This document shows, piece by piece, positions 36,763-48,403 of a stretch of DNA of 64,000 nt. Below the pieces are notes generated by a model that saw only the letters and a program-made list of their open reading frames with translations, did no database searches and had not been told where the DNA came from. This DNA is from Prunus persica (Eukaryota; Streptophyta; Magnoliopsida; Rosales; Rosaceae). Where the stretch lies: assembly GCF_000346465.2 (NCBI RefSeq), contig NC_034010.1, positions 18,492,334 to 18,556,333 on the forward strand, written 5' to 3'. Positions within the stretch are counted from its first letter, which is position 1. Each line of letters begins with the position of its first letter. Position numbers and translations under genes: made by a program.

Positions 36763-37177
36763 TTCTGTTTAGTGGTTAATTTTGGGTTTTCTACTTTCAA
36801 TTGAAGCATGATATAATATTTATATTATTTTTTATACCGGTGTTGAATTTTGATGTTCTACATTTTGGAGATCATCTTTAATTTTCCTTGGTTCCTAAAA
36901 CTGTTGGTTTTGTTTAATGTATTTGAAGGATTAGTTTTGTAGGTTACAAACCAGAAGTCTTGAGGTTTAATTTTTATTTTTTTTGTTTGATTGGATACAA
37001 CTACTAAATAAAGAAATGGGGTAGGTGCAGTTGCATGAAGTTTTCTTTAATTAATTTGATGTGGGAATTCTTATGGCTGCAGTTGTTGTTATAGATTGAA
37101 TTGACATTGACATAAATGGTTTTGAATTATTTTCTGATTGCCAGAAGGAAAGAATTGCGTTTACATGAATTTGCAGG

Positions 37178-40100
37178 ATGGGCCCTGAATTGGAGGTGAA
37201 ACCAAAGTCGGGAGCTGCTATGGAAGTTTCAGTTGCTAAGGATGGAACTACCCATCATGACGTAGTCGTAGATGATAAGTTTATGCCTTGTGTAAGTAAC
37301 TACAAAGATAATATCTTGGAAATGGAAGAAACATTGGTTGGACAAACTACTGTCTCAAATAAAAGGGAGAATGCGGAGCTAAACAGAACTGGTGGTACAA
37401 GTCCTGATGATGTTCAGATTCTTGAAGGTGAATGTGGGGATTTGACAGAGAATTCGAGTTCTTTTGGTGATACAATTTCTGGGACAGAGGATGGTTCAAC
37501 GTTGGATGGTGACGAAGCTGATTCACAGTTAGGTGAAAATGAGCACGCTTCAGTATATGATGGGTATTTTGGTGCATTTCAAACAAGGTACATTGTGGTT
37601 TAAATGATTTCTTCTATGTCTTACTTAAATGTTGTCTATAGGGTAGCTTTGAATGATTTGCAAGCCTAGAATACAATTGTAAAGGTAATCTCTTGTTTGC
37701 TGTTTAGTGCTCAGCTGTCAAAATATTGATCATACACTTTGAAATATGTAGTGAAGTTCAATAGAAGTTTTTTCTGATTAAGTTTGTCAAATGGGGTTTC
37801 CCTTTTTGTAGTACCCAAAAAAAAAAAAAAAAAAACTTATCCTTTCAGAATTTATGATGTTTGAATTTCCATAGCTTGAGGCCTTGAGAGGGATTGTGGC
37901 TGGTGTCATTCTGTGGAAAATTTCTTAAGTCTGAATTTCTGCTTAAATAAATCTTAGGATCGAAATTTATGCCTGATTGGTTGGGTTCCAAGCTGCATTA
38001 CCAGGAAAAAGAGGGATGGGAATGAACAAGGTGAGCATTAATTTCTGCTTACTGGACGGGCATTGGTTCGATCCCTCCCTTTTGGCGCTGGGTTGTATGC
38101 ATATCTTTTGATATTTACAAAACCTTTTTTTTGCTTAACTTATGCCCTCCTTTTATTTCTTTACTTTTCTTCCTCTTCTCAACTTTTTCTTGGTGGGAAA
38201 GTCTGTTGGGATATTCTTCGAGAATCAAGGATGGTGGTGGTAGAATTGGATGGTAAATTACATTAGTTGTACTTTAAAATAGTTAACTATGGAGGCTGTG
38301 TTTCTGGATGTTTCACTACTCTTAAACAACTGTTATCTTTAAGTTTGACTTGTATTTCTAGTGTTACTAATAATTTTGTTTCATAGTTGATTAGTAGTGA
38401 GTGCTTGATATTTGTTTTTGTTGTAATTTTCCTGTTTTAGTTATGTTATATGCTTGGTCATTTGAACCTCTAGTGTCTTCAAATTGCATTTAAAAGAAAC
38501 TATATGAAATTTCTCTATGTGTTAATTTTAAAAAGATATCAAAACTTTACATGTCTGGTAGGGTAGGTAAGGATGGGTAATGGGTTTCATTTCCCCCTTT
38601 AGGATGAGGGCAAGGATCCACATTGTAGATGTGTGTGCATCTCTTTTCTTTTCATACGGTGCTTCTCCTCTCACATGTTTCAGTCATGGTCAGCTACACA
38701 TGTTGAACTTTGTTACCACTTTATTGAACATCAGTTTTAATATAAAAAAAGGGCATAGTTGCAAAATTATTTTGATGCAAAGGATTTACTTTCTTCATTC
38801 TTTTTTATGATTGTGCCCACCATATTGTTATCATGATTATATACTCTGTCAGATTTTGTATTTGTACATCACATTCACATGGTTTATGTGTTCATCTGAT
38901 TTTCTAGGAAGAAAAAGTTGACCCCCGAGTGGAGGAATTTTATACGTCCTGAAATGTGGCGGCTTAAATGGCTGGAACTGCAGATTAAGGAACTTCTGTC
39001 CCAGACCCAAAAGTATGATTCCGAACTTGCAAAGTATGACAAAGAAAAGCTGTCTGCATTTGAGGGCTTCACATCAGAAGGTTTTGATGCAATGCCAACA
39101 CCAAAGTTGATGAAAAGGAAGAAAAGAAAGAGAGTTGAAGATACTACTGACATAGCATCATATATGTCACACCATAATCTGTTCTCCTATGGTATTAATT
39201 TCCCAAAATTTTCTTGATTCATTGTTGCCAACTACAAGTCTGATTTGCAACTACACGTCTGACTTTTGTTTTTTGTTCTTTCTTAGTTCCAGAAAGTAAG
39301 AAGACTGCTGCTAATGGTGTTTGCATGCAGGAAGACTGGGGTGATCTCGGTAAGTATGGAATACCGATTTGACTTCATATGGGTCTCCATCCATATATTT
39401 TTCATATGCAGAATGTGTTTGACAAATAAATGTATGTGCATGTGTCTGTTTGTGTATATTGGGGCTGTTTGGTCCACTCTGTTTTCTGGAACATTTGGAT
39501 GGAGCGTAATAGGAGAATCTTCGAAGACTATAAGTGAGTGAGAGTGAGTGAACTTTGGGATAGAGTTAAGTACTGGGCAGCTTTTTGGGCTTCTGTTACA
39601 AAAGATTTTAAAGACTACTCTTATTCCACACTTATGAGGGATATGGGAGCTGCGGTTAAATGAGGGTGGGGGTGGGTGTGTGTGGGGGGGTGGGGGTTGT
39701 GTGCGGTTTGCTGCTTTTCAGTGTTGTTTCTCCCTGGTTAGTTTGGGAGGTTTTGGTGCTGTTTGGTTTGTTTCTGTTTGTTTTGGTTCTTCCGGTCGTG
39801 GATGCATTATCCACCTCCGTGTTCTTTTGCTTAATAAATTTCGTTTCGTTTCAAAAAAAAAAAAAAGTGTCTGTTTGTGTATCCATTTATTTAGTTCCCA
39901 TAATGAAGTCAATTTTGTTTTACATAGTGGAACAAACACATCCCCAATTGCAATTTTGAAAGTGTAGATCTTAATTGCATATTAATTTTTTTTTTTTCTC
40001 CTTTGTAGATATTGAGTTTGGTGATTTTTCTGTTACTTAATAGCATTTGATTTGTTCCATGAAAATGTTGAGACTTTGAATTGTCTTTTGGTTTCATGCT

Positions 40101-41689
40101 ATTTAATTTTCTATATATTATCGTTGAATGCTTAAATCTATTATTAGATCATGTACCACTTTAAAGCGGCCAATTTCTGTTTTTGTTTTAATAAAATTTG
40201 TTCATTATTTTTATTCTCTTTTAAATCTTTCATCAATATAGCAGGAGGTAAAACTAGTTATGGCCATAATGAGTTTGAGACAAATGATATATGGTCATCT
40301 CTCGAGTTCAGAGATGGTAATAGTTCCTTGGAAGATATTCTTTGGAAGATTGAAGTGGTACATTCACAAGTATGGCAGTTGAAGACTCGAATTGACAAGG
40401 TCGTGCAGGAAAATCCTGGGAACTTTTCTGCTAACCATTTCCTAGTACCATGTGATACATCGAATGGCTCTGCTCAAAATCCTGCTTCTCCTCCTGAAAA
40501 TGGAAATACATTACTAGTGGAAACTTTATCCACTGCATCTCAGCATGTCAAGTTTAACATTGGAAATCTATTTTTACCTCAGAGTGCAGTTTCAAGTCAT
40601 GAAGAGCTGACCCCTCTTCCTGGTATGATTGGAAATACAGATCAGCCTTGGCTTGGCAATGTACTTGAAAATGTAAGTTTTTCTTTTTTGAACTGATTTC
40701 AACACTTTTCATTTGTTGGTTTACACTTGTTGGTAGTATATTCATTAGTATGAGCATGTTTATTGATTTGGGTTTCAATCTTGCAGTCAACACTTATATA
40801 TATAATATATATATATATATATATTTTTTTTGGCATTCTTGTTTCTATTGCTTCTATATTGAAATTGCAAATGATAAGCGTTGTTTTCGACCATTATATA
40901 TCTGGTAGTGGTTTTATGCTGGCTTGACTAACCCATGGAAAAGAATTGTCTTAAGAATGGACATGCTTTAGTAATCTTGCTTTAAACCCCAGTTTGGTGA
41001 AAATCTCGGTGACCATTGAACTGCCTGTTAGTCGATGTTTACAAGGTGAACAAATTGACCTAGTATCCAGTTATTGTCCCCAAGGGGACAACTCTGCCGG
41101 CTTCTTCATGCTAACTTTTCCCAGGCTGGCTGGGTTTGGGTCCTGGCCGTGTTCCAATTTAATGTTATAACTAGCAAAAAATTGCTGTTATCCCTAGTTT
41201 GGCCGTCCAATTTCATAGGGTAGTACCAATTGCTAGCTGTTACATGGTCATGTAATAATAGTTAAAACTGAGTCTTGTAAATCATCATACTGGATCAATC
41301 ATGAAGATGGACTTATGTGGCATTGTGGCACGCGACATGTCAGACTGATTTTTCCTTCATATATTCAGGTTGAGGATGGGTGCCTTATACCTAATGCTGC
41401 TGTCAAGGATGAGCCATATAATTTTGAAGTTAAAGATCAGCTCATCCAGAAGCCTCACATATCACTTGAAGAGCAGGAAACCAATTTTCCTGTTCCGGTA
41501 TCAGAAACTGAGTTGCCCACAAACTTACCTGTTCCGGTTTCGGAAACTGCATTGCCGACAAGTTCCAGTGTACCTAATGCAACTCATGAATCAGATTCCA
41601 CCACCAGGACTAATTTCCGTTGGAACACAAGAAATCGAGGGAGGAGAAAACCTGGCTCGTATGCATATAAGTTGAGCCGGAAATCGTAA
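37178..41689 (+). CDS. Conserved plant protein of unknown function
   Basis: Five exons join in frame to about 502 residues: 37178-37587, 38908-39191, 39287-39349, 40242-40672 and 41369-41689. The N-terminal 130 residues are acidic and low in structure. Exon 2 holds the most recognisable part, LTPEWRNFIRPEMWRLKWLE followed by a probable coiled coil (LQIKELLSQTQKYDSELAKYDKEK), then a very basic KRKKRKR stretch and SYMSHHNLFSY. Exon 4 has another helical segment (LEDILWKIEVVHSQVWQLKTR). The C-terminus is basic (NRGRRKPGSY). I recall plant proteins with the same block order, annotated only as uncharacterised; the basic patches suggest a nuclear location. A short VPVSETELPT-type repeat occurs in the last exon. 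The exon at 40242 has a tandem acceptor (TAGCAG), so one Ala/Gln residue may be optional. Confidence 0.8.
39458..39866 (+). mobile_element. 5'-truncated LINE (L1 type) in sense in an intron
   Basis: The piece opens in the middle of a LINE C-terminal domain: FWNIWMERNRRIFEDYK, then a stop, then ELWDRVKYWAAFWAS and a terminal TGA. A G-rich 3' UTR and a poly(A) run (39853-39866) follow. A 16-bp target duplication, GTGTCTGTTTGTGTAT, lies at 39442-39457 and 39867-39882. It interrupts the intron between exons at 39349 and 40242. Confidence 0.92.
40795..40825. repeat. AT dinucleotide repeat
   Basis: TA units run through about 30 bp within the last intron of the unknown-function gene. Confidence 0.8.
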
Positions 41690-42002
41690 AGCTAGCTGGA
41701 TTAGAAGTGACATAATATTACTTTTGTTATGATATCTTGTATATGCTGCTTATTATGCTGTACATGCTCTCACACATGCAAATATGATTTCAACTGTACA
41801 TGCTGCTCATTTAGGCACACACACACGCTACTCCGGTGGAAACATTAATATTTGTTTGATGCTTTTGATCAATTGATTTTGGGCATTTCTCCTGAATTAC
41901 GGGGTGCTATATTAGCATCGAATTAATTGCTTACATTTCCAAGTATGTAAAGAGCAATTTCAGTGTTGAGTGAATGGGGCAAATTCTATGAATATAGAAG
42001 TC

Positions 42003-42383
42003 TGATGCAGGAGCATCTATTAGACTTTCCTAATCTAAGTGGGTATCAGCCATAAGTTTTAGTAATATGAAGTTAATAGGTTATTTTTTTACTTGTTTTC
42101 CTATTCTTACTAGGATTTGGTTTAATTTCCTGTTTACGTTTTTTATTTCCTATGTCAATTAGGTTTCCTATATTCTAGTAGAAATAGGCTATTAAGAGAC
42201 TTGTATTTAGTTTTTGTTGATCAATATAATTTCAGACTTAGTCTATAGAGTTTCTATTCGGATTTTGCCCTAGAATTCCGTTCTCTTCATTCCAACTTCG
42301 ATTCTACTGCTTTATCCTTCTATCCTCTATTTTGGGTATGTTTGGGTCGCTGGACAGCAGCTTATAGTTGCTATCCTACATCA
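42003..42383 (+). repeat. 5' LTR of the gypsy element
   Basis: 381 bp, closely matching 44802-45193, with shared phrases such as cattccaacttcgattctac and gtttgggtcgctggacagc. Confidence 0.92.
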
Positions 42384-42422
42384 AATTGGTATTAGAGCCT
42401 AGGTTAATCCTTGTTCCACAAC

Positions 42423-44592
42423 ATGGATGGATGTGCTAGGGGTTGTGGACGAGGGAACCAAGCCCAACACACAGAGATGATTGAGATGCGGTGTATGATG
42501 GAAGACTTGTCGTGAGCGGTGCAAGCCCTCCGATGACAAGAATGCGTGGATGCCTATATGGAGATTTTGAAACGCAACTGTGAATCCTTACACATATTAG
42601 AAGGTGGTGGTGAGGATGAATATGAAGACGAGACGGACGTCGACAATCATGAAGCTGTAAACCATGGTGATGGTCATCGAGGTGGATTGGAAGAGCGGTT
42701 GGTTCGAATTAAAATTGAAGGTGTTGATTTCTATGGAAAGATGCATGGCGAAGATTATTAGGATTGTTGGATTTGAATGGTGGAGGAATTAAAATTGAAG
42801 GTGTTGATTTCTATGGAAAGATGCATGGCGAAGATTATTTGGATTGAGAGACAAGTCTAGATAATTATTTTGAATGGAAGCATATGGCAGAAGATCGAAA
42901 GGTGTTTGTAAAGCTTAAATTGAAGAGTATTGCGGGTCTATGGTGGAAGAAAGTTGAAGAGCAGTGTGCTCGGCAAGGGACGGATGACATGTTACGAAAG
43001 CAGTTTTTACCTGCTGATTATACCAAGGAGTTACATAAGTGGTTTCATAATTTAAAGCGATGAGACATGTCTATTGAAGAATATACGTTAGAGTTTAATA
43101 ATCTTTCAATTCAAGTTGGTTTGAATAAGACTAATGAACATATGACATCCTGTTATCTTTCTGGTTTGAATAAGACAATTCGAGATGAGATGGGGGTGGT
43201 CTGTTTGTTCAACCTTGAAGATGCTCGATAATATGCTTTAATGGCAGAACGAAGACTATTGCGTCTTGGTGGAAAGAGAGCAGTTTCTAGCAGCCCAGAT
43301 ACGGGTTGGTAAAGAGATACTGTTGTTGTTCATGGCTTCCAAAGTGATGAAGAAGCCAATCCAAGTACCCGAATAGGTGGTAGGAACTTGGGTGTTGATA
43401 AGAATGAAAAGTGGAAGAAAATAACACAATTTCATTCTCCAAACAGTGCTATTGTCAAGGATTCCAAGGCTGGAAGTACTTCACAAGCTCGATATTTCAA
43501 TTGCAGAGAGGCGGGGCATAAATCTTACGCTTGTCCACAAAGAAGAATAAATTTGGTAGGTGATAAGATCAACTTTCCAGAGCCCGTGTATGATGTTTAT
43601 AGCAATGAAGAGGAAGTTATTGATCTCCCACTAGTTGAAGGAGAATGTTTGTTGGTAAGGCAAGTGATGACAACTCCCAAAATTAAGGAAGAAGATTGGC
43701 GTCGACATAATATATTCCGAACATGAGTCCTTTGTGGGGGAAAGATGTGCAACGTGATTCTTGATGGAGGAAGTAGTGAAAACATTATCTCAAAAGAGGC
43801 GGTAGAAAAATTGAAGTTACCAATTGAGAAGCATGCTAATCCCTACAAAGTTGCATGGTTTCGAAAGGGAAGCGACGTACCAATCACTTCAAGGTGTTTG
43901 GTTAAATTCACTATTGGTAATACCATTGAGGATGAAGCTTGGTGTGATGTTGTTCTCACAGACGCATGTCATATCTTATTGGGAAGACCATGGTTGTTTG
44001 ACAAAGACATGATGCGTTCTACTAAAGCTAACACCTATTCATTCTATAAGGATGGGAGAAAGTGGACTTTGCAGCCACTTGAAGGATTCTGCCATGTTCC
44101 TAAAGATGAAGGGTTAATGGTCATTTGAGACCTCATAAGTTTGACATTGAGAGCAAGGAGGTAGCGTCTGTGTATCCACTTGTTGCTAAGAAGGATGTTG
44201 AGGGAGCTTCGAATAAATTGGAAGATGACAATCTCCTAAATTTAGAAAAGCCTCCCGTGTTTGACTATTGTTTGGAAGAAGATTGTGAAGTTTGTTTGGG
44301 AATTGAGAAAGCTTTTGACAAGGTATTTGGTGAGAGTAAACAAGCTGAATCTAGTGGAATCTTGAAGGCAGTGAATCACGAAGAAGTTGGGTTTGAACTT
44401 TTGAAGCAACACAATCAACCCACGTTTGAAGGAAAGGTGATTCAAGAAATTCTTGAGGGAATTGTTGGAGATGAGATGAATTCCTTCGAAGGTGATACTT
44501 ACGAGTACGCTGATTTTCTTGGGGTTGATTATTTTAATTTGCAAACTACCAAGACCATCATTGACCTTATTAGACTACTGGTTTTGGCGTGA
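42423..44592 (+). pseudogene. Decayed gag-protease region of the gypsy element
   Basis: Pieces of gag are readable in broken frames. A zinc knuckle at about 43495-43540 reads FNCREAGHKSYAC, missing the first cysteine of the usual CCHC. A protease piece (43745-44128) shows ILDGGSSENIIS, the active-site form common in plant gypsy elements, and later ILLGRPWLFD. A further open frame (44125-44592) has no recognised domain. Reverse transcriptase, RNase H and integrase are absent. An 80-bp tandem duplication occurs at 42708-42840. Confidence 0.8.
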
Positions 44593-44801
44593 AGAGTTTT
44601 TGGCTGAGAGCTTGGCTGCAGAAGATATCTGGTACTGTTCCAGAAGGATCAAATATTCTAAATATCTATTTCTTTGGAGTGGGAAGGTTCAATATCAAGG
44701 CCAAAGTTCTATGGACAACTTATCTAAGAAGAGGTTATGTCTAGGCGGTTTTCACCAAACGATTGGAATTCCAGTAAGAATTCTTCCCAACGCGATGGAG
44801 T

Positions 44802-45193
44802 TGATGCAAGAGCATCTATTAGACTTCCCTAATCTAAGTGGGCATCAGCCAATAAGGCCAAGTTTTAGTAGTAATAAATTAATAGGTTATTTTATTACTT
44901 GTTTTCCTATTCTTACTAGGATTTGGTTTAAATTCCTGTTTAGGTGTTTAATTTCCTATGTCAATTAGGTTTTCTATATTCTAGTAGAAATAGACTATTA
45001 AGAGACTCTTGTATTTAGTTTTTGTTGATGAATATAATTTCAGACAGAGTCTATAGAGTTTCTATTGGGATTTTGCCCTAGAACTCAGTTATCTTCGTTC
45101 CAACTTCGATTCTACTGCTTTATCCTTCTATCCTCTGTATTTTGGGTATGTTTGGGTCGCTGGACAGCAGCTTATAGCCGCTGCCCTGCATCA
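44802..45193 (+). repeat. 3' LTR of the gypsy element
   Basis: 392 bp, preceded by a purine-rich gcgatggagt. It differs from the 5' LTR mainly by short indels. Confidence 0.92.
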
Positions 45194-45320
45194 AAGTCTC
45201 ACGCTCTGGTTTGTACGAAGCCATTTCTGTTTATTCTGATGAGAAATATTTCAGCAACATACATTGTATTATTGTAGCAATTGTATTGTACATGCCCTTA
45301 TGTTAAAATATAGGTTATGA

Positions 45321-46399
45321 TCAAGATGCTATTTTCCCCATGAAAACCCTTCTGGAGATCTTAACAGAAATGAGCACCAGCACGGTTGCTGATGGTACAA
45401 AAACAACATCGGGAATGGCCTTGATCATTTTCAGCTGGGGAACGTTCTCCCCTGCTCTTTTAGTAGCCATGGCTACTGGTGGTGTTAGTATTCCTGCTAT
45501 CATGGTAGTGCCATCAACCTTGCTAAGCTTCACATTTTTCTTCAGAAATTCGATGAGGAGGTTCTTCCTGTCTGCCTCTGGTGTTTTTTGCCATTGTTTG
45601 AATACAGCCTGCTAATTGTTAATGTGTTAGAGAGAGCTTGGCAAGTGAAGCGAAGATGCATGGGTAATTTTAACTGACCTCTATTTCTTCGTGTGGTGGC
45701 GCATCGTAGTGTTTACCAGGCAAAGCTGCGTTAAAAGTGCTGGATAAGATTGTGTTAAGGGGCAAGGATTAGAAGCTTTTAATAAATTTAAAAAAATTAA
45801 TAAAAAACATGCTTATAGTTTATAGTCTTTGTCCAAAATTTAGGAAATCTGCTGAAATTTGGTGAGAATATTTATGAAAGAACATGCTTTAGAGACTAGT
45901 TCTTTGTTTGTTTACAACAATACTCTTTAGGCCGATTAAAAATAAAAAGGAAAGAGTTATGTTGCGGCTCACTGCCCTAGTCAACTAGTCTAACCCATGT
46001 TTGCATTTTGCATGATTATTTTTAACGTCATACATATTGTAATAAACATTTTTCTTGTGGTTATATTTATGCACGCTTACTTGAAAATATCAAGAATGGC
46101 GATGTGGAAGTCCTCGAAGTTGCTGATATCTTTCTCTATGAACTGCTTGTACACCGTTCCCATTACAAAATTTAACATCTGGGCGGATGGCATCCCTGTA
46201 ATGCAAATAACCAGCTCCAAATCATTATAAGTGTCATATAGAAAAACAACTGCAAAGAAAAATATGAGAGATAAAAGCAAAGTTTGTGAGATACTGAGAG
46301 GACAAAAACAACTAAAACTCCAAATGGCAAACCATATAAAATGGTAAAGAAAATGAACCAACCTCCTCCCAATCCCATGAAACTCATAGCCATTCCCAT
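45321..46399 (-). CDS. Small conserved plant protein, sometimes annotated as calcium-binding
   Basis: Four exons on - join in frame to 166 residues: 46399-46363, 46195-46081, 45739-45679 and 45608-45321. The product starts MGMAMSFMG, runs through GTVYKQFIEKDISNFEDFH, ALPGKHYDAPPHEEIE and GTTMIAGILTPPVAMATKRA, and ends with a hydrophobic stretch (VVFVPSATVLVLISVKI) and a short basic tail. I recall similar plant proteins labelled EF-hand-like (for example At1g64850), but no complete EF-hand loop is obvious here, so the label should be treated with care. The C-terminal hydrophobic segment could anchor a membrane. Exon 1 is duplicated at 55302-55338. The stop lies 122 bp from the gypsy element's target duplication. 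Confidence 0.82.
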
Positions 46400-47078
46400 T
46401 CTTTAGAAACCTTGTCATAGCAGGTCCAATAACTATGAATGTGTATGTATATATATATGTCTTGAGGGAGAGAGAGTGGCAGAGAGGTTTGAGGGTACAG
46501 TAAATGTCCTGTTTAGTCAGTCCAAGCAAGGTATCTGGTTCTTAGCTTGGGACTAACTGTTGGCTTGGGGTAGGCATCTGCAGCGGTATTCTCATTTTGC
46601 AAAGGCATCTTGCAGCTGTTGTTGCCCTATATTTTTCTTCTTTCTTGCTTAACAAGCAAGGTGGTCTGGCCAATGAGCTTACGAAAGAATATACTATATA
46701 CAAGCATTTTGTTCCGGAAAACAACGATCTTCTGGAAACTGATTAATGGGAAGAGTCTCTACTTCCCCCTATATATTCCAATGTTTTTCCGTATAAATTG
46801 ATAAATTATTAACCTCCCCGTATACATCGATGGATCTACATTGTAGAGAACGTACAGTAAGAAAGGAATGTTCTCAGTCATGACTCACAAGTTCACGGAA
46901 AATTGGTATTTGGCAAGTTCAAAACTTTTCTCTGCCATTTGAAAGGTGCCTCAAAAGGGCCCTTACACGTTTTTCCCAATTTCTATAAAATCCATCGTAT
47001 GCTTCCAACTCTGCCTCAAGGTTGCTAAAATATGAATATAGTTTGAATATTTGATAATTTTGTGTTCTTCTCCATAAG

Positions 47079-48306
47079 AGCAACTCCATTGCATAGGGTT
47101 TATTCGGGCAGGAGGGGGCCCAAGGGCCAAAATGCAACTCCAGCGTGCCAAGTCCAGCTCGGGCACGGGGTCGGTCCCACGAGCCCAGGCAAGCCCACTG
47201 GCAGATCTGGCCCGTTCTCTTGCCTTCGGGATGCGGACGTCAACGCTGACCCACAGCTGCTAGAAACCAACAGCTACAAGCCATGTGGCTTCTCCTGGAG
47301 CCTCCAATCCAAAAATCTGATCAAATCCAACGGCTGTCCATTTTTTGGCTTTAAAAAAATTTGAAAAAAAAAATCAAATTTTTTTGTAAAAAATATAAAA
47401 AAATTATGGAATTTTTTTTCTATAAATACCTACAAATATTATTCACTTCCCACACTAAATCTTCATACAAATTCATCTTCTTCCAATATTTTTCACTTTC
47501 CACACCAAATTTTCTACTACAAAATTCCATTTGTGTAAAAATACAAATGGCCTTTTGCATTGAAGCCGGAGGGTCGTGGACAAACGTTCAAAGCGGTCAA
47601 ATCTTGGAGACGAGGTAAAAAAAAAAATTTCCGTTTCATTCAATTTAATGTAAATTTTTTTTGAAAATATTTCTTGCATTTCCAATTTCAATTTTTTAAA
47701 TAAATAATTCAAGGCAAAACAAAAAAGAGGAAAACCATTACACATGGCTCCTCAAGTGAACAATGTCCACAGTCGATTCTAGTGGTGAGTTCCGCGTCGG
47801 AAATAATGGCACTATTACATCCTCCAAAGGAAAATACTCCCCTACGTCGTGATCCGGTGGAATTGCCTCTGCCAATGATTGAATGTTCCTTGTACTCAAT
47901 TGTGTCGGACTATGAGGACCAGGAGTATTTCAATTGTATAATGAGTGAGTAGGTATTTCAATTGTATGATGAGTGAGATGTGAATTTTATAATAAATATG
48001 GACATGTGGCAACCGGAAATCTTATCCGAAAATTTTATATGAAATTTGAGATGTGAATTTTATAATAAATATGGACATGTGGCAACCGAAAATTTATCCT
48101 AAAATTTAATCCGAAAATCTTATCTGAATATTTATCTGAAATTTGAGATGAGAATTTTATAATAAATAGTGACATGTGGCAATCCAAAATCTTATCAAAA
48201 TTAATGGTTTAAGTAAAAAAAAAAAACAGAAAATAAATTAATGTGAAAAGTAATTGCCCTTGCCCATAGGGGTGAAAAAAAAAAAGGTAAGGGCTGCCAC
48301 TAATCA
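47079..48306. mobile_element. Unclassified 1.2-kb insertion in the copia 3' LTR
   Basis: Aligning the two copia LTRs shows this stretch as extra sequence, with about 80 bp of LTR lost in exchange. Its left end opens agcaactccattgcatag and is GC-rich to about 47230; the middle has a TATA-like ctataaatac and a short open frame. No clear inverted repeats or target duplication were found. It could be a Harbinger-like or other DNA element. Confidence 0.5.
47975..48190. repeat. Three imperfect direct repeats
   Basis: Units begin at 47975, 48048 and 48145, each with gagatg-gaattttataataa and gacatgtggcaa. Spacing grows from 73 to 97 bp through an inserted aaaatttaatccgaaa-like stretch. Confidence 0.75.
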
Positions 48307-48403
48307 CGTGATTATGAGAATATCCCAATTATACAAGGATAGTCAACTTTACTGAAGAAAGGAAATAAATCTCCTTGATTTGTTAAGTAAACTCACGTCA
48401 ACA

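Larger units (their letters stand above)
34797..37177. promoter_or_regulatory. Shared upstream region of the divergent thioesterase and unknown-function genes
   Basis: The stretch holds both promoters, a GA microsatellite (about 36048-36070), a motif cluster at 35984-36300, the assembly gap and a G-rich run. The unknown gene probably has one or more leader exons near 36200-36270. No further gene is supported. Confidence 0.5.
42003..45193 (+). mobile_element. Ty3-gypsy retrotransposon without reverse transcriptase
   Basis: Two LTRs (42003-42383, 44802-45193) open TGATGCA and end TGCATCA or TACATCA. An exact 5-bp target duplication, AAGTC, lies at 41998-42002 and 45194-45198. A primer site TGGTATTAGAGC (42387-42398) follows the first LTR. 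The interior encodes only gag and protease, so the element is non-autonomous. It sits between the unknown-function gene and the small conserved gene, whose stop codons face each other. Confidence 0.92.

Noticed and set aside
38040..38090. Second B-box-like GGTTCGATCCC on +
   Set aside because: No paired A box or tail was found; it is too short to call.
39660..39967. Valine- and glycine-rich frames on +
   Set aside because: They read the G-rich 3' UTR of the LINE.
45340..45615. A + strand frame of 91 codons
   Set aside because: The - strand gives a continuous four-exon gene; the + frame is its shadow.
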